Counted from the first letter of the stretch, positions 52,652 to 62,254 are shown. The stretch: DNA of 64,000 nt from Cacconaster sp964598495 (GCA_964598495.1 CAZRBY010000003.1:62001-126000); one strand, 5' to 3'. Program-made: numbers and translations. Notes: a model not told the origin generated them from the sequence alone.

Positions 52652-54049
52652 ATGAAAAAAATTTTGACATTAGTCCTTGCATTTTCAGTCGCAACGACAG
52701 CAATGGGACAGGGAAGACTGGGTAATTTGCTAAACAAGGCCAAAGAAGCCGTTTCCACCGAAGTAAAATCCGACAACAAAGGCAATAATTTCACCGGCGG
52801 CAATGCTATCCACGTGAGCAGCCTTACCGGCTCAAACCGCAATGACGGCAGCAAGGCAAAGCCTTACAAGAACCTCCAGAAAGCCATTGACAATGCACAA
52901 CCGGGAGATGTCATTCTCGTTGGGCAGGGCAATTATTTTGGAATGCTAAACTCTGGCAACATCATTATTGACAAGCCTTTGACCATCATGGGCGGCTATT
53001 CCGACGATTTCTCGACCAGAGACATTCTCAAATATCGCTCAATGGTGCAGCCTGACCCTACATCAAACGGTACTGCAAAAGGCGGCGGCACAATCCAGAT
53101 CAAGGGCACGAGTGGTGGTGAAGTGGTAATTGACGGCCTCCTGATAGACAGAGGCAACTCCGTTGCCTACAATCCGGCCGGTAAAGGCAAGCCGGAAGGA
53201 GTTGAGAGCCCGATGATGCAGCCTATCGGCACTGCAGGTATCGGCGGTGCTAACTTTGAAGAGAAGGTTTATACCACTGAAACAGCCCTTATCTCTCTCG
53301 ACAACCCTACATACAACATCACTATCCGTAACTGCGCTTTCTTAAACAGCCCCAACTATGGTATCAGAGGTATGTTTAAAGGGAAACTGGAGGTTGACAA
53401 CTGCATTTTCGTCAACATCCGCATGGCAGCAATGGAAGTTTCAGGCAGCTATGCTACAGATTATTGTGAAGTAAAATTCACAAACAACACCGTCCTCTTC
53501 AGCTGGTCACGTCTGAAAGATATGAGTGACATGGGTTACGGTTATCGTTATATGAATGGCGTACACAGTTATCTTGATCACAACATTATCGGCTGCAGCA
53601 TCTTCTCAGGCCTTGACCGTTGTCGAATCGACAGCAATGCAGCAAGAGAGCGTGAAAAGATAACAACTTGTGAAAACTCCCTCTTCTTCCTCAACAAACA
53701 GGCTGACATCTGTCTCCCCGGAGGCGGCATGTTCCTGCGCGTATGGGTAAAAGATTTTGAGGATGTTGAACAACTTGCAGAGGTGTCAGGAAATAAGTCC
53801 GTAACAGATCCCTCAATATTCAACGGCGCTCTCAATGAGCCCTATTTAAAAGGCTTTATAGAGGCTGCATACAATGAGAAAACCAATTTTGACCCCAACT
53901 CCGGCGCAAATGTTTTCCGCCAGGCAATGGGTATGAATATGCAGGGAACCATCGACTCCTCCGCCTCAATGTTTGCCAACAGGTATCCTTTTGAAGATGC
54001 ACTCAAATTATTCGGTGCCGTCAAGGGCTACGGAGCACAACTTCCATAG
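52652..54049 (+). CDS. Secreted right-handed parallel beta-helix protein
   Basis: The 465-residue product has a signal peptide (MKKILTLVLAFSVATTAMGQ), a short helical part, and from about residue 50 a DUF1565-like start: IHVSSLTGSNRNDGSKAKPY followed by KNLQKAIDNAQPGDVILVG. Repeating strands such as ISLDNPTYNITIRNCAFLNS and GKLEVDNCIFVNIRMAAMEV match a pectate-lyase-like solenoid. No catalytic residues could be assigned, so it may be an adhesin or a polysaccharide lyase. It follows iorB by 31 bases but a shared role is not obvious. A bidirectional terminator follows. Confidence 0.75.
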   Translation: MKKILTLVLAFSVATTAMGQGRLGNLLNKAKEAVSTEVKSDNKGNNFTGGNAIHVSSLTGSNRNDGSKAKPYKNLQKAIDNAQPGDVILVGQGNYFGMLNSGNIIIDKPLTIMGGYSDDFSTRDILKYRSMVQPDPTSNGTAKGGGTIQIKGTSGGEVVIDGLLIDRGNSVAYNPAGKGKPEGVESPMMQPIGTAGIGGANFEEKVYTTETALISLDNPTYNITIRNCAFLNSPNYGIRGMFKGKLEVDNCIFVNIRMAAMEVSGSYATDYCEVKFTNNTVLFSWSRLKDMSDMGYGYRYMNGVHSYLDHNIIGCSIFSGLDRCRIDSNAAREREKITTCENSLFFLNKQADICLPGGGMFLRVWVKDFEDVEQLAEVSGNKSVTDPSIFNGALNEPYLKGFIEAAYNEKTNFDPNSGANVFRQAMGMNMQGTIDSSASMFANRYPFEDALKLFGAVKGYGAQLP

Positions 54050-54101
54050 CGACACTATAAAACTATAACAAAGCTTAGCAATCACACCTCGTGTGCAAAA
54101 C

Positions 54102-54133
54102 AATCCCCGAAAGTTTTCTGACTTTCGGGGATT
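54102..54133. terminator. Bidirectional terminator after the beta-helix gene
   Basis: AATCCCCGAAAGT (54102-54114) pairs perfectly with ACTTTCGGGGATT (54121-54133), a 13-base-pair stem with a six-base loop and T residues next to it. It lies between two convergent genes. Confidence 0.8.
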
Positions 54134-54143
54134 TTATCAAACC

Positions 54144-54171
54144 CACAACCCGTATCGCGCAACGCGCACCA
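54144..54171. repeat. Heptamer array abutting the transglutaminase stop codon
   Basis: CACAACC, CGTATCG, CGCAACG, CGCACCA follow one another and end right at the stop codon (54172-54174, minus strand). CGCAACG-CGCACCA nearly repeats units seen at 21425 and 43046. Confidence 0.65.
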
Positions 54172-56769
54172 CTACAACTCCGCTTTCCTCAGCTGGTCAA
54201 GTAACGTAGTGTTGTAGCCGTCATAGGTGAAAAATACGCGGCCAAAGCTGTCTGCAATTACCACCAAAGGCATTTTTAACCTTTTGCTGTCAAGTTCCAT
54301 AGCGTCGCAGATGGCAGACAATGTGTTGTTGTCATCAGTCGCAAGAATGACTTTCTGAGGCATTTGAGGAAACATTTCCGAGTTAAAACGGGATTTTTCC
54401 GTCTCTGAACCGAAAAATAGAATTACCGGAACACTCCAATCGTGTCCAAACAACATACGGATAATATGGTCACTCGGTTCATGCGACGGTCTCACGAATG
54501 CAAGAATATACATTCCTCTGCCGGTAAGCGGAAGCAAAGGATCTGCGTAGAAATTGCCCAAAACCTGCAAGTCGTCATCATCTTCTCTCAATCTAAGATC
54601 AATTGTGGTGGTACTCCCTTCTTCAATATTGAAGAAATGCAATCCTGATAGAACCTTGCCGCTAGCCATACGCGTACCGGTAGTTAGCAGATAACTGCCG
54701 CAATCGAGTTCCACCGGCTCTTTGAATACATTCCGAACACTCATGGTCCCCTCTATGCCCTCTTTGTCACGGAAATTGAGTGTATTGATACGCCCACCCT
54801 CAAGCGAGGCAATAGTGAAATGCGATTCAAATTTGGGGTCATAAATATTATCAAGATCGCTGTCTGTGAGCATCAGGAAGCCCGAAGGTCTCTTCACGGC
54901 AGATGCATCCGCACTATCGGATGAGAGCTCTGCAGCAGCATCAACCCAGGATCCGGACTCGTAGTACTGCACCTTGCCGCTGATCTCTTCTATCCTCGCA
55001 GGAATGTTAAGGGCGCGGCAGTATGCCACGAAATAGCAGTCACGCGAGTGGGCATCCGCAGCACCCAGTGAGTGGACCCCCAATGGGCTTATAGGGATGC
55101 GCTGGGGATTGTAACGGTCGAGTAACTTGACGTTGTCACGTACATATTGGGCAACCTTTTTACCGGAGGTCAAAGAATCCGACACAATGGCATCCAGAAA
55201 TACTCCCCTCCAGCCCCTCAGCAATTCATTGCCTATACGGGGATTTAGCACATAGCGATACCATATCTCCCGCTGCTCGGGATCCATACCCTCTACCCCA
55301 TCAAAAAACACGAGGTGATCGAAGAGTACTGAAGAGGGGGTGTCTCGCAAATCCTTTTCACTCAACAGCTCCAGCAGGCGGATGCCGTCACGGTACTTGG
55401 ATTTGTCGCCCGACTTAATATCATCAAGGAATAAAGAAATTTCCATCCAATTGCCTCTGGAGGCCACCAGAAACCTATTTTCAGGGTCATTTACCGAGGG
55501 CTTTACAAAGGTGGAGACATAACTGTTGCGAAGGGAATCCTCGTATGCGAGACGCAAGTCATTGGCCGCTTTCTCTTCAGGAGATATCACTACAGGAATA
55601 TCTCCGCCTACCGGAGGCACGATGTCAATTTCATCTTGAAACAGATCACCCACCTTGTGATCGAGCACGACTGTCACTTCACCATCATTTTCTCCTGCCC
55701 GTGCTCTGGCATATCCGTAAGCACCATCTTTGGATGCCCAAACAAGAACATCTCCCTTACCGAGAATGGCCGAAGCACATCCACGAGTATCGGATAGTGC
55801 CGTTATTGCACTGTAAAACTCCGCATAGTTGTATATTTTGAACTCCACAACGGCATCTTGCACTTCAGCACCTGACAGATCCCGCACGCAGACCGTCAGA
55901 CGCTCCGTCGAAGTATAGTTTGCAGTCACATTGATCTCCGTAAAGCAATCCGTATGCTGTATGACATCCTCACTGCCCGAATAGCGTCCGAAGCTGCGAT
56001 TATGCATCAGCAGGGCACGCAGAGCTGTGGAGCTGAACCAGGCCACATCGAGACGCGCTTCCGGTTCACAGGCACCCAAATAATGCCATTTACCATCCAC
56101 CCAAGCCTCAACCCAGGCATGATTGTCGTCGGTATGAGCCCAACGTGGAGTATAGACCTGCCTTGCAGGAATCCCGACGGCACGTAGAGCAGCTACAGTG
56201 AATGTGGATTCCTCACCACAACGACCGTATGCGGTAAGCATTGTGGCCAAAGGGGCTGATGTACGTGCATCACTTGGAGTGTATGTCACCTTTTCATGAC
56301 ACCAGTGGTTGACCTCGAGCACCGCATCGTACATGGAGAGTCCTTCCACCCGTGGCTTGAGCTCGCGGTAAAACACAGTCCTGGCCGAATCGAGATTCTC
56401 ATTGTTTACTCTAAGCGGGAGAACATAATGGAGGAAGATATCATCGGGCAGACTGCTACCCCAGGGCATCTCTTCACGTGTCTTCAAAGCGCTCCTTACA
56501 CCCTCAATATATAGCCAAGGGTCATAATCGGCAATATCTCCAAGCGGCATATATGCGTAGAGAAACTTTATTGCATCGCGCTCCTGCTCATTATCGCATA
56601 GTTCCATCACAACATCAAAGTTTGAGTGATATTCCAGCAAATCTAACTTTTCTGAAAGATCTTGCTCCATGGTAGCGCGCAAACGTGCTTCATGAGATTT
56701 ACAGCAGGTTAGCATTAGCGTTGTCGCAGCTACAATTGCTGTGGTAATAAGTGTGCGGAGGATTTTCAT
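54172..56769 (-). CDS. Transglutaminase-like lipoprotein with two transglutaminase domains
   Basis: I use the ATG at 56769, giving a lipoprotein signal (LMLTC) and 865 residues. The first transglutaminase-core domain has Cys184 in AYGRCGEESTF and His217 in TDDNHAWVEAWVDGKW, the catalytic pair of the papain-like fold. A beta-sandwich region follows. A second domain (about residues 560-650: DAHSRDCYFVAYCRALNIPA, YYESGSWVDAA) has the same layout but no Cys in the catalytic place. The end (PVILFFGSETEKSRFNSEMF, LKMPLVVIADSFGRVFFTY) resembles a thioredoxin fold. Function unknown; perhaps peptide or protein processing at the cell surface. Confidence 0.82.
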   Translation of the reverse strand: MKILRTLITTAIVAATTLMLTCCKSHEARLRATMEQDLSEKLDLLEYHSNFDVVMELCDNEQERDAIKFLYAYMPLGDIADYDPWLYIEGVRSALKTREEMPWGSSLPDDIFLHYVLPLRVNNENLDSARTVFYRELKPRVEGLSMYDAVLEVNHWCHEKVTYTPSDARTSAPLATMLTAYGRCGEESTFTVAALRAVGIPARQVYTPRWAHTDDNHAWVEAWVDGKWHYLGACEPEARLDVAWFSSTALRALLMHNRSFGRYSGSEDVIQHTDCFTEINVTANYTSTERLTVCVRDLSGAEVQDAVVEFKIYNYAEFYSAITALSDTRGCASAILGKGDVLVWASKDGAYGYARARAGENDGEVTVVLDHKVGDLFQDEIDIVPPVGGDIPVVISPEEKAANDLRLAYEDSLRNSYVSTFVKPSVNDPENRFLVASRGNWMEISLFLDDIKSGDKSKYRDGIRLLELLSEKDLRDTPSSVLFDHLVFFDGVEGMDPEQREIWYRYVLNPRIGNELLRGWRGVFLDAIVSDSLTSGKKVAQYVRDNVKLLDRYNPQRIPISPLGVHSLGAADAHSRDCYFVAYCRALNIPARIEEISGKVQYYESGSWVDAAAELSSDSADASAVKRPSGFLMLTDSDLDNIYDPKFESHFTIASLEGGRINTLNFRDKEGIEGTMSVRNVFKEPVELDCGSYLLTTGTRMASGKVLSGLHFFNIEEGSTTTIDLRLREDDDDLQVLGNFYADPLLPLTGRGMYILAFVRPSHEPSDHIIRMLFGHDWSVPVILFFGSETEKSRFNSEMFPQMPQKVILATDDNNTLSAICDAMELDSKRLKMPLVVIADSFGRVFFTYDGYNTTLLDQLRKAEL

Positions 56770-56792
56770 ATTGATAAGTCTTAAGGTATAAC

Positions 56793-56823
56793 TTCGCAAT
56801 TTACAAAAAATGACCTATATTTG
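56793..56823 (+). promoter_or_regulatory. Promoter of cutC, probably leaderless (TTCG, TATATTTG)
   Basis: TATATTTG at 56816-56823 is a full -7 match and TTCG at 56793-56796 is a one-mismatch -33 at the ideal offset of 23. The cutC ATG at 56828 is only five bases past the box, so the transcript should begin at the start codon. Confidence 0.6.
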
Positions 56824-56827
56824 TACC

Positions 56828-57481
56828 ATGCTGATAGAGATTTGTTCTGAAAATATAGATATTGCGCTGAAGGCGCAGGAGAAAGGCGCCCTCAGGGTGG
56901 AACTCTGCAAAGACCTTTCGGTCGGGGGTGTGACGCCATCTTATGATGAGATTGAACAAGCGCGCAGGCAGCTGGATATCGGCCTCAACGTGCTTATAAG
57001 GCCTCGCGGAGGGGATTTTTGCTACTCCGCTGCCGAGATTGCCCGTATTCTGAGGGATATTGAGTTGTGCGGCTCCCTACTTACGGAAGATGGCAAGGTG
57101 ATAGATGGTGTGGTCATTGGCGCCCTTGCACGTGATCGCTCCATAGAGTATGGCGCTTGCAGCGAAATGTTCGCCGCCGCAAGCGAGTACGGCCTCTCGA
57201 CTACCTTTCATCGGGCAATCGACCGTTCGAGGGATATTTTCAAGGCTTTGGAGAGAGTGATTGATATCGGTTTCGACCGCGTGCTCACTTCAGGAGGTGC
57301 GGAGACGGCCTTTGAAGGACGGGAGACAATTGCCCGTATGGTAAAAATGAGTTCAAACAGCGGGACATTGATAATGGCCGGCGCAGGAATAACTCCCGAA
57401 AATGCCGGACAAATCATAGCAGAAACCTCCGTCCCGGAAATACACGGCTCCCGTCTGAGTCTGCTTGACGGTTTTTTGTAA
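56828..57481 (+). CDS. cutC: CutC family protein (copper homeostasis)
   Basis: The 217-residue product is a TIM-barrel CutC: MLIEICSENIDIALKAQEKG, RVELCKDLSVGGVTPSYDE, VLIRPRGGDFCYSAAEI, TTFHRAIDRSRD and DRVLTSGGAETAFEG are all family blocks. CutC has been linked to copper tolerance, but the biochemical role is uncertain. I choose the ATG at 56828 over an in-frame ATG at 56810 because the family begins there and the -7 box lies between the two. It is divergent from the transglutaminase gene. Confidence 0.93.
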   Translation: MLIEICSENIDIALKAQEKGALRVELCKDLSVGGVTPSYDEIEQARRQLDIGLNVLIRPRGGDFCYSAAEIARILRDIELCGSLLTEDGKVIDGVVIGALARDRSIEYGACSEMFAAASEYGLSTTFHRAIDRSRDIFKALERVIDIGFDRVLTSGGAETAFEGRETIARMVKMSSNSGTLIMAGAGITPENAGQIIAETSVPEIHGSRLSLLDGFL

Positions 57482-57519
57482 AAAAATTGTCTTTTATCCC
57501 TGAATTGCCCTGAGATTTG

Positions 57520-57924
57520 CTACTCCGTTCGAAAGAAGCGACGTGTGGCGGAAATGCCGAATTTGCGACCTTTAACATAAAGGATACCATCCTTAATCCA
57601 TAAAGTACCCCTGGCTGTTAATCGATGGTCGGGTGAGTACATATAAGATGTTGTCCATGTATTGTCGGAAGCGTTATAGCGCATACCTTTAATGAAAACA
57701 AGATTGATTCGGTCTTGTTTTTTCGGATCAACATGCCAAAGGACCTTTGCACAGAAAGTGCCATCTTCATTGCGATAAAATTCAGATCCGGTTTCCCCTC
57801 TCTCATCAACCCAAACACCAAGAATCTCGTTTTCGGGCAAATCCTGACCATAAGTGATATAGGGCAGGACCAACACCAAAGTCAGGGCTACCGACAGGAA
57901 TCTTGAGATGCATTTCAGCTTCAT
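57520..57924 (-). CDS. DUF2147 family secreted protein
   Basis: The 134-residue product has a signal peptide ending in YITYGQ and the family opening ILGVWVDERGETGSEFYR, then ENDGTF-like and WHVDPKKQDR. Members are small periplasmic beta-barrel proteins of unknown function. Its ATG overlaps the stop of the upstream 490-residue protein by four bases (57921-57924), so they are likely co-translated. Confidence 0.8.
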   Translation of the reverse strand: MKLKCISRFLSVALTLVLVLPYITYGQDLPENEILGVWVDERGETGSEFYRNEDGTFCAKVLWHVDPKKQDRINLVFIKGMRYNASDNTWTTSYMYSPDHRLTARGTLWIKDGILYVKGRKFGISATRRFFRTE

Positions 57925-59393
57925 AATCTCTCTTCTCTGCTCAGATCCTCAATGCCCTTAATACCGTCACGTGTCATTTTTATGCGAAAATGGTGATATC
58001 TGGATTCCGAGGCATCTTTAACCTGTGTTATGATGTTGATATAATAGAGTTTGTTGGCCGTTACCCTGCTGACACTGCCATCTTTTTCCAGCAGGTCAAG
58101 CCATTGTTCGGCATTGTCCATTTTATGGGAAAAACTGCTGAAGTGAAGACGAAAAATATCATTTATACCGGTCAGCGGATAGACGCTGTTTTGAGCAAGC
58201 AAACGGCTGTCAATGGTGACCAGTTTGCGATAAAGAATTATTTTCTCATCCAATATGTGGATTGCAGCCGGTATCAGCGTGGAGCGGTTGCGCATTTCAA
58301 GTACCTCTGCCGGAATTTTTGATTCGGAAACGAAATCGACTCCCTCCTTTATGTAACCTACCTTCTGCTCTTTAATATTGATGACCGCCTTATTGTCAAA
58401 ATATTTTTTTCCCAGTTTATGAACAAAATAGTAACGCGCAAGCTCCTTGATCCTATCCTTTAGCATATAACTCACAATCAAAGCCAGAAAAAGGAGAATG
58501 GGAAACGACCCGAAACTTTTCTGGAAAATAAAGGTGACAATCGTAGCAAATATCATCGCCACTCCGGCTGCGATGGAATAGTACAACTGCTCCACAGCCA
58601 CACCATCCTTTTTCTTCTCGAGTTCGATAAAAAGGTCACTTGCCACATATTTACGCAACACTCCGTAGCGATATATTAGCCTATCATTTTTTTTCTTGTC
58701 ATCAGCCGAAACTGCAGGAAAGCCCTTGCGGCTGCGGTAAACACCGGTTTCCCTTATAAATTCCTTAAGGGCCCCGCTCTGCTGCTTTGCAGCCGGATTG
58801 CCTTCAAGCAGCTTGATAAGTTTGAAACTGTAATATACCGACATATAACTCAAATACTCATCTCCGAAGGAGAAATGGGCCCGCAAAGCAGTGCCGGCCG
58901 TCGGTACGTCGATAATCTGCTCCAGAGCACGGTAACCCTGCACCAATTCATTGATATAGCGCATATAGTTGTCACAGGAATCGAGAATATCCTCCATGTC
59001 CCTCTTGTCGAGGATATGCTGTACCTCATCCCTAATGGAACTCTTGGCTATCGCACAAAACATCTTGATTTGGTACTCATATTCCGCTATATTGACCTTG
59101 TCCGGAGCTTTGGCCATCACGCTCATCGCATCGCGCAGATAGCCTAAAGGCACGGCATCTCCCCCCGCAATATCTCGGAGGAGATATACGGGGGTCTTGA
59201 GACGCACGTTGCTCTTTACATCGCGGTAAAACTGCTCTTTGCTGTAAGATTCGGGGTTAATATCGAGACTATTGGGCACAAAAATCCATGTATTGACGGC
59301 AAAATCGTTTTTTCTTTGCTCTGCGTCAACCACAAAACTCTCCTTAAATTCCACGGAGATGTTGTCATGAATCCTTGTCCTGATATTTATCAT
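57921..59393 (-). CDS. Protein of unknown function with two central membrane segments
   Basis: I do not recognise the family. The 490-residue product has no signal peptide, a soluble N-terminal part (about 1-265), two adjacent hydrophobic segments (YYSIAAGVAMIFATIVTFIF and FPILLFLALIVSYML, about residues 270-310) and a second soluble part of about 180 residues. This gives two cytoplasmic parts joined by a membrane hairpin. It overlaps the DUF2147 gene by four bases and follows the M16 gene by 39 bases of which most is a heptamer repeat. All three genes run leftward. Confidence 0.7.
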   Translation of the reverse strand: MINIRTRIHDNISVEFKESFVVDAEQRKNDFAVNTWIFVPNSLDINPESYSKEQFYRDVKSNVRLKTPVYLLRDIAGGDAVPLGYLRDAMSVMAKAPDKVNIAEYEYQIKMFCAIAKSSIRDEVQHILDKRDMEDILDSCDNYMRYINELVQGYRALEQIIDVPTAGTALRAHFSFGDEYLSYMSVYYSFKLIKLLEGNPAAKQQSGALKEFIRETGVYRSRKGFPAVSADDKKKNDRLIYRYGVLRKYVASDLFIELEKKKDGVAVEQLYYSIAAGVAMIFATIVTFIFQKSFGSFPILLFLALIVSYMLKDRIKELARYYFVHKLGKKYFDNKAVINIKEQKVGYIKEGVDFVSESKIPAEVLEMRNRSTLIPAAIHILDEKIILYRKLVTIDSRLLAQNSVYPLTGINDIFRLHFSSFSHKMDNAEQWLDLLEKDGSVSRVTANKLYYINIITQVKDASESRYHHFRIKMTRDGIKGIEDLSREERL

Positions 59394-59410
59394 AATATTG
59401 CCTGTTGGCA

Positions 59411-59434
59411 GCTAATTGCTAATTGCTAATTGCT
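59411..59434. repeat. GCTAATT heptamer array running into the M16 stop codon
   Basis: GCTAATT is repeated three times exactly (59411-59431). A fourth, changed unit GCTATTC contains the TAG stop of the M16 gene on the minus strand. On that sense strand the units read AATTAGC. Confidence 0.8.
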
Positions 59435-62254
59435 ATTCCTCCGGGTTCATTACAATCTTGACGAGGTTGCCCTGTCCGATGAAGTCCGCAACAAAGTTCT
59501 TCACCTTTTCAGAGGTGAGGGAATTGATTACTGCTTCGCGCTCAGTATCAAGGTCGACACCTGTAAGATCATACTGACGCAGGTTATTCGACCAATAACT
59601 GTTGTTGATACGAGATTTGGATACATTTTTGAGGAAATTCTCCCTTACTTTTACCATCTGCTCTTCACTGGGACCATTATTTGCTATATCCTCAACACCT
59701 TTGATTGCCAATTTGATCATATCTTCAGCCCTGGCGGGATCTGTATCAAACTGAATGAGCATCTCGCCCCTGTTCTGAGGTATAGCCGATACGGAGCCTT
59801 GCGTGCCCACACCGTAGGTTGCACCTTCCTCCTCCCTGATAGTCTCGGTATAGATCAGGTCAAGTGTATAGCNNNNNNNNNNNNNNNNNNNNNNNNNNNN
59901 NNNNNNNNNNNNNNNNNNNNNNNNNNNNNNNNNNNNNNNNNNNNNNNNNNNNNNNNNNNNNNNGTAGTCATAGGGGCATTGAAAACATTCTCAACCTTTC
60001 CGGGTACTACCTGGAGATTATGGTCAATATATGTGCTTCCCTGACCTGCAGTAGGGAGAGAACCGATATATTTCTCCACCAACGGCTTGATCGTCTCAAG
60101 GTCAACATTACCCGTAATATATACGCAAGCACCTGCCATATTGGAGAATAGAGTCTTGTAGGATTGCTCCAGGGAAGCTACCGACATCTTACTTAGCATA
60201 TCCATGGAGATAAGTTGTCTGCGGGGATTGTTGCCGTATGCTGTCTTGAGATATGCTTCACTAAGAATATAATTGGGCTGTTTGGAGAGATTGGGGACAA
60301 TGGCATTCATCTGAGCGAATGCAGGAGCGATCTCCTCTTCCACAAACCTGGGCTCCGTCACCTGGAGATAGACCAGTTGCATCAAAGTCTCGAAGTCCTT
60401 AGGTGCACTCTGTCCGGCTATTCCGTGGAATTCATCCTCTATAAAGGGTGATTCGGAAACGATTATACCGGTGAGCATTTTATTCAATGTGGTTGAGGAA
60501 AAATTGGAAACGCCTCCCAGATTACTATAGAGAGCAATCATATTGTCATCAACCGAAGGAAGTTCCGACTCTGCAATCAGAGATTTTCCACCGGGAACCT
60601 GAAGACGGAATGTAACCTCTTCCTTTTTATAGTCTGAGGGTCTTACAATCACGCGGATGCCATTTTCAAGGGTCCATGCCGTGGAATTAAAGCGACCCTC
60701 TTTCTCCTCTCTCACTTTGCTACCTATAAGAAGGGCAGCATCTACCAATTCTCCCAACTCCTCTTCCTGAATTCCCGATTCCATTTCAGCATTTTTCACC
60801 TTATCAATTATAGTTATGAAATCTTGCTTTTCAGGATGTACAAGGCCCTCTCGTTCAGGAGCAAGGTAAAGAACCACTACATTCTTATCATAAGAAATAG
60901 TCTTAAGGAATGCATTGATTACATCAGCGGAAAGGTAAGGAAGATAACCTTTTATCTGCTCTTCTTTGTATGCGGGAGTCATGAAAGGCCAGCCCTGGAA
61001 GAAGTCAGACATAAAATCCCGTACATATTCACCGTTCTTACGACTCTCGGCATTGGAAGTCGCTCTTTCGGCATTTGCAATCATATTGGTCTTGGCCCTC
61101 TCGAGTTCACTTTCTGTAAAACCGAACCTTTTTGCCTTTTCTATTTCAGTCAAAGCTGCCTCAAATGCTGTTAAAGCCTCTCCGTCCCTAAATGCTGCGC
61201 TTGCCATAAGCGCATCAGAAGTGAGAATCAGGTTCGTAAAAGCAGCGCCACCTGCAAAGAATGGAGCATCAGCCTTCTTTCTAATATCATCAAATCTCTC
61301 TGAGAAAACAGCATTTACCAAATCTACGGCAAGGTCATTCATAAAACCTGCACCATACCGGCGTACCATCCTCGGAGTCAAAAGGGGATATTTTACTACA
61401 AACTGTACCTGGCTCATTCTTGTTTCTGGATCGATGATGATGCCGACTATGGGTTCTTCATTTTCAGGAAGAAGAATCTCTTCCTTGGGTTTGGGATTCT
61501 CATGGGCGGGGATATCCTTGAAAAGTTCCCTCAATTTGGCCTCAATCACTTCCGGATCGATGTCACCGACCACAACTATTGCCTGAAGGTCCGGACGATA
61601 CCATGTGTGATAGAAATCCTGAAGTTCGCTTGCAGGGAAGGTCTCAAGGTTTTCCTTAGTACCTATGATATTACAGGTGGCATATTTCGAGCCTTTGTAG
61701 AGATGCTCCCAAGCCTTCTCGGTACTTCTCCACTCGGCTGTGCGGCGTGTACGCCACTCCTCTATGATGACACCTCTCTCCTTATCTATTTCGACGGGAT
61801 CATTTGTCACAAAAGCAGAGTAGTCGTGCATTATCAGAAGCGCCGTGTCGATAATGCCTTCCCTGGTAGTGGGTATGTTGTTGAGCATATACATTGTCTG
61901 CTCAACTCCTGTGGATGCATTGATATTAGCACCAAAACTGGCTCCGATGCTCTCGAAATAATTGATCATCATCTTGCCGGGGAGATTTTTCGTGCCGTTG
62001 AGTGCCATATGCTCAAGGAAGTGAGCAAGGCCGTTCTGGGCAGGAGTCTCCTGGATAGCACCAACATTGGTGAAAAGATAATAGTCGGCTCTTTCAGCGG
62101 GCTTGTCGTTGTGTTTGATGTAATAGGTCAGTCCGTTTTCAAATTTGCCGTATCTTACGGAAGGGTCCCTTTCAAGCATGCCCTGCGGATTGATCTGTGC
62201 AAAAGAAATGAATGTCACGAAAAGTGACAGGATCGTTGAAATGATTCTTTTCAT
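59433..62254 (-). CDS. M16 family metallopeptidase (insulinase-like), interrupted by an assembly gap
   Basis: The gene codes for about 940 residues, two M16 repeats as in Bacteroidota pitrilysin-like proteins. A signal peptide (LFVTFISFAQ) is followed by the zinc motif HFLEH at residues 78-82, then GTKNLPGKMMINYFESIG. The second half has SGEL-type repeats without the zinc motif. The coding sequence is broken by 91 N at 59873-59963; it resumes in the block AYTLDLIYTETIREEEGATY and ends VKIVMNPEE. The two sides are out of frame by the stated gap length, so the real gap must be 3n+2 bases. It is divergent from the LysR-like gene. Confidence 0.9.
59873..59963. other. Assembly gap (91 N)
   Basis: All 91 bases are N. 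The gap lies inside the M16 gene. Frame continuity on both sides requires a true length such as 89, 92 or 95 bases. Confidence 0.99.

Noticed and set aside
59810..59872. Separate gene start at the GTG near 59810
   Set aside because: The frame is open upstream to the N run and reads as M16 sequence, so it is the continuation of the gene that starts at 62254.
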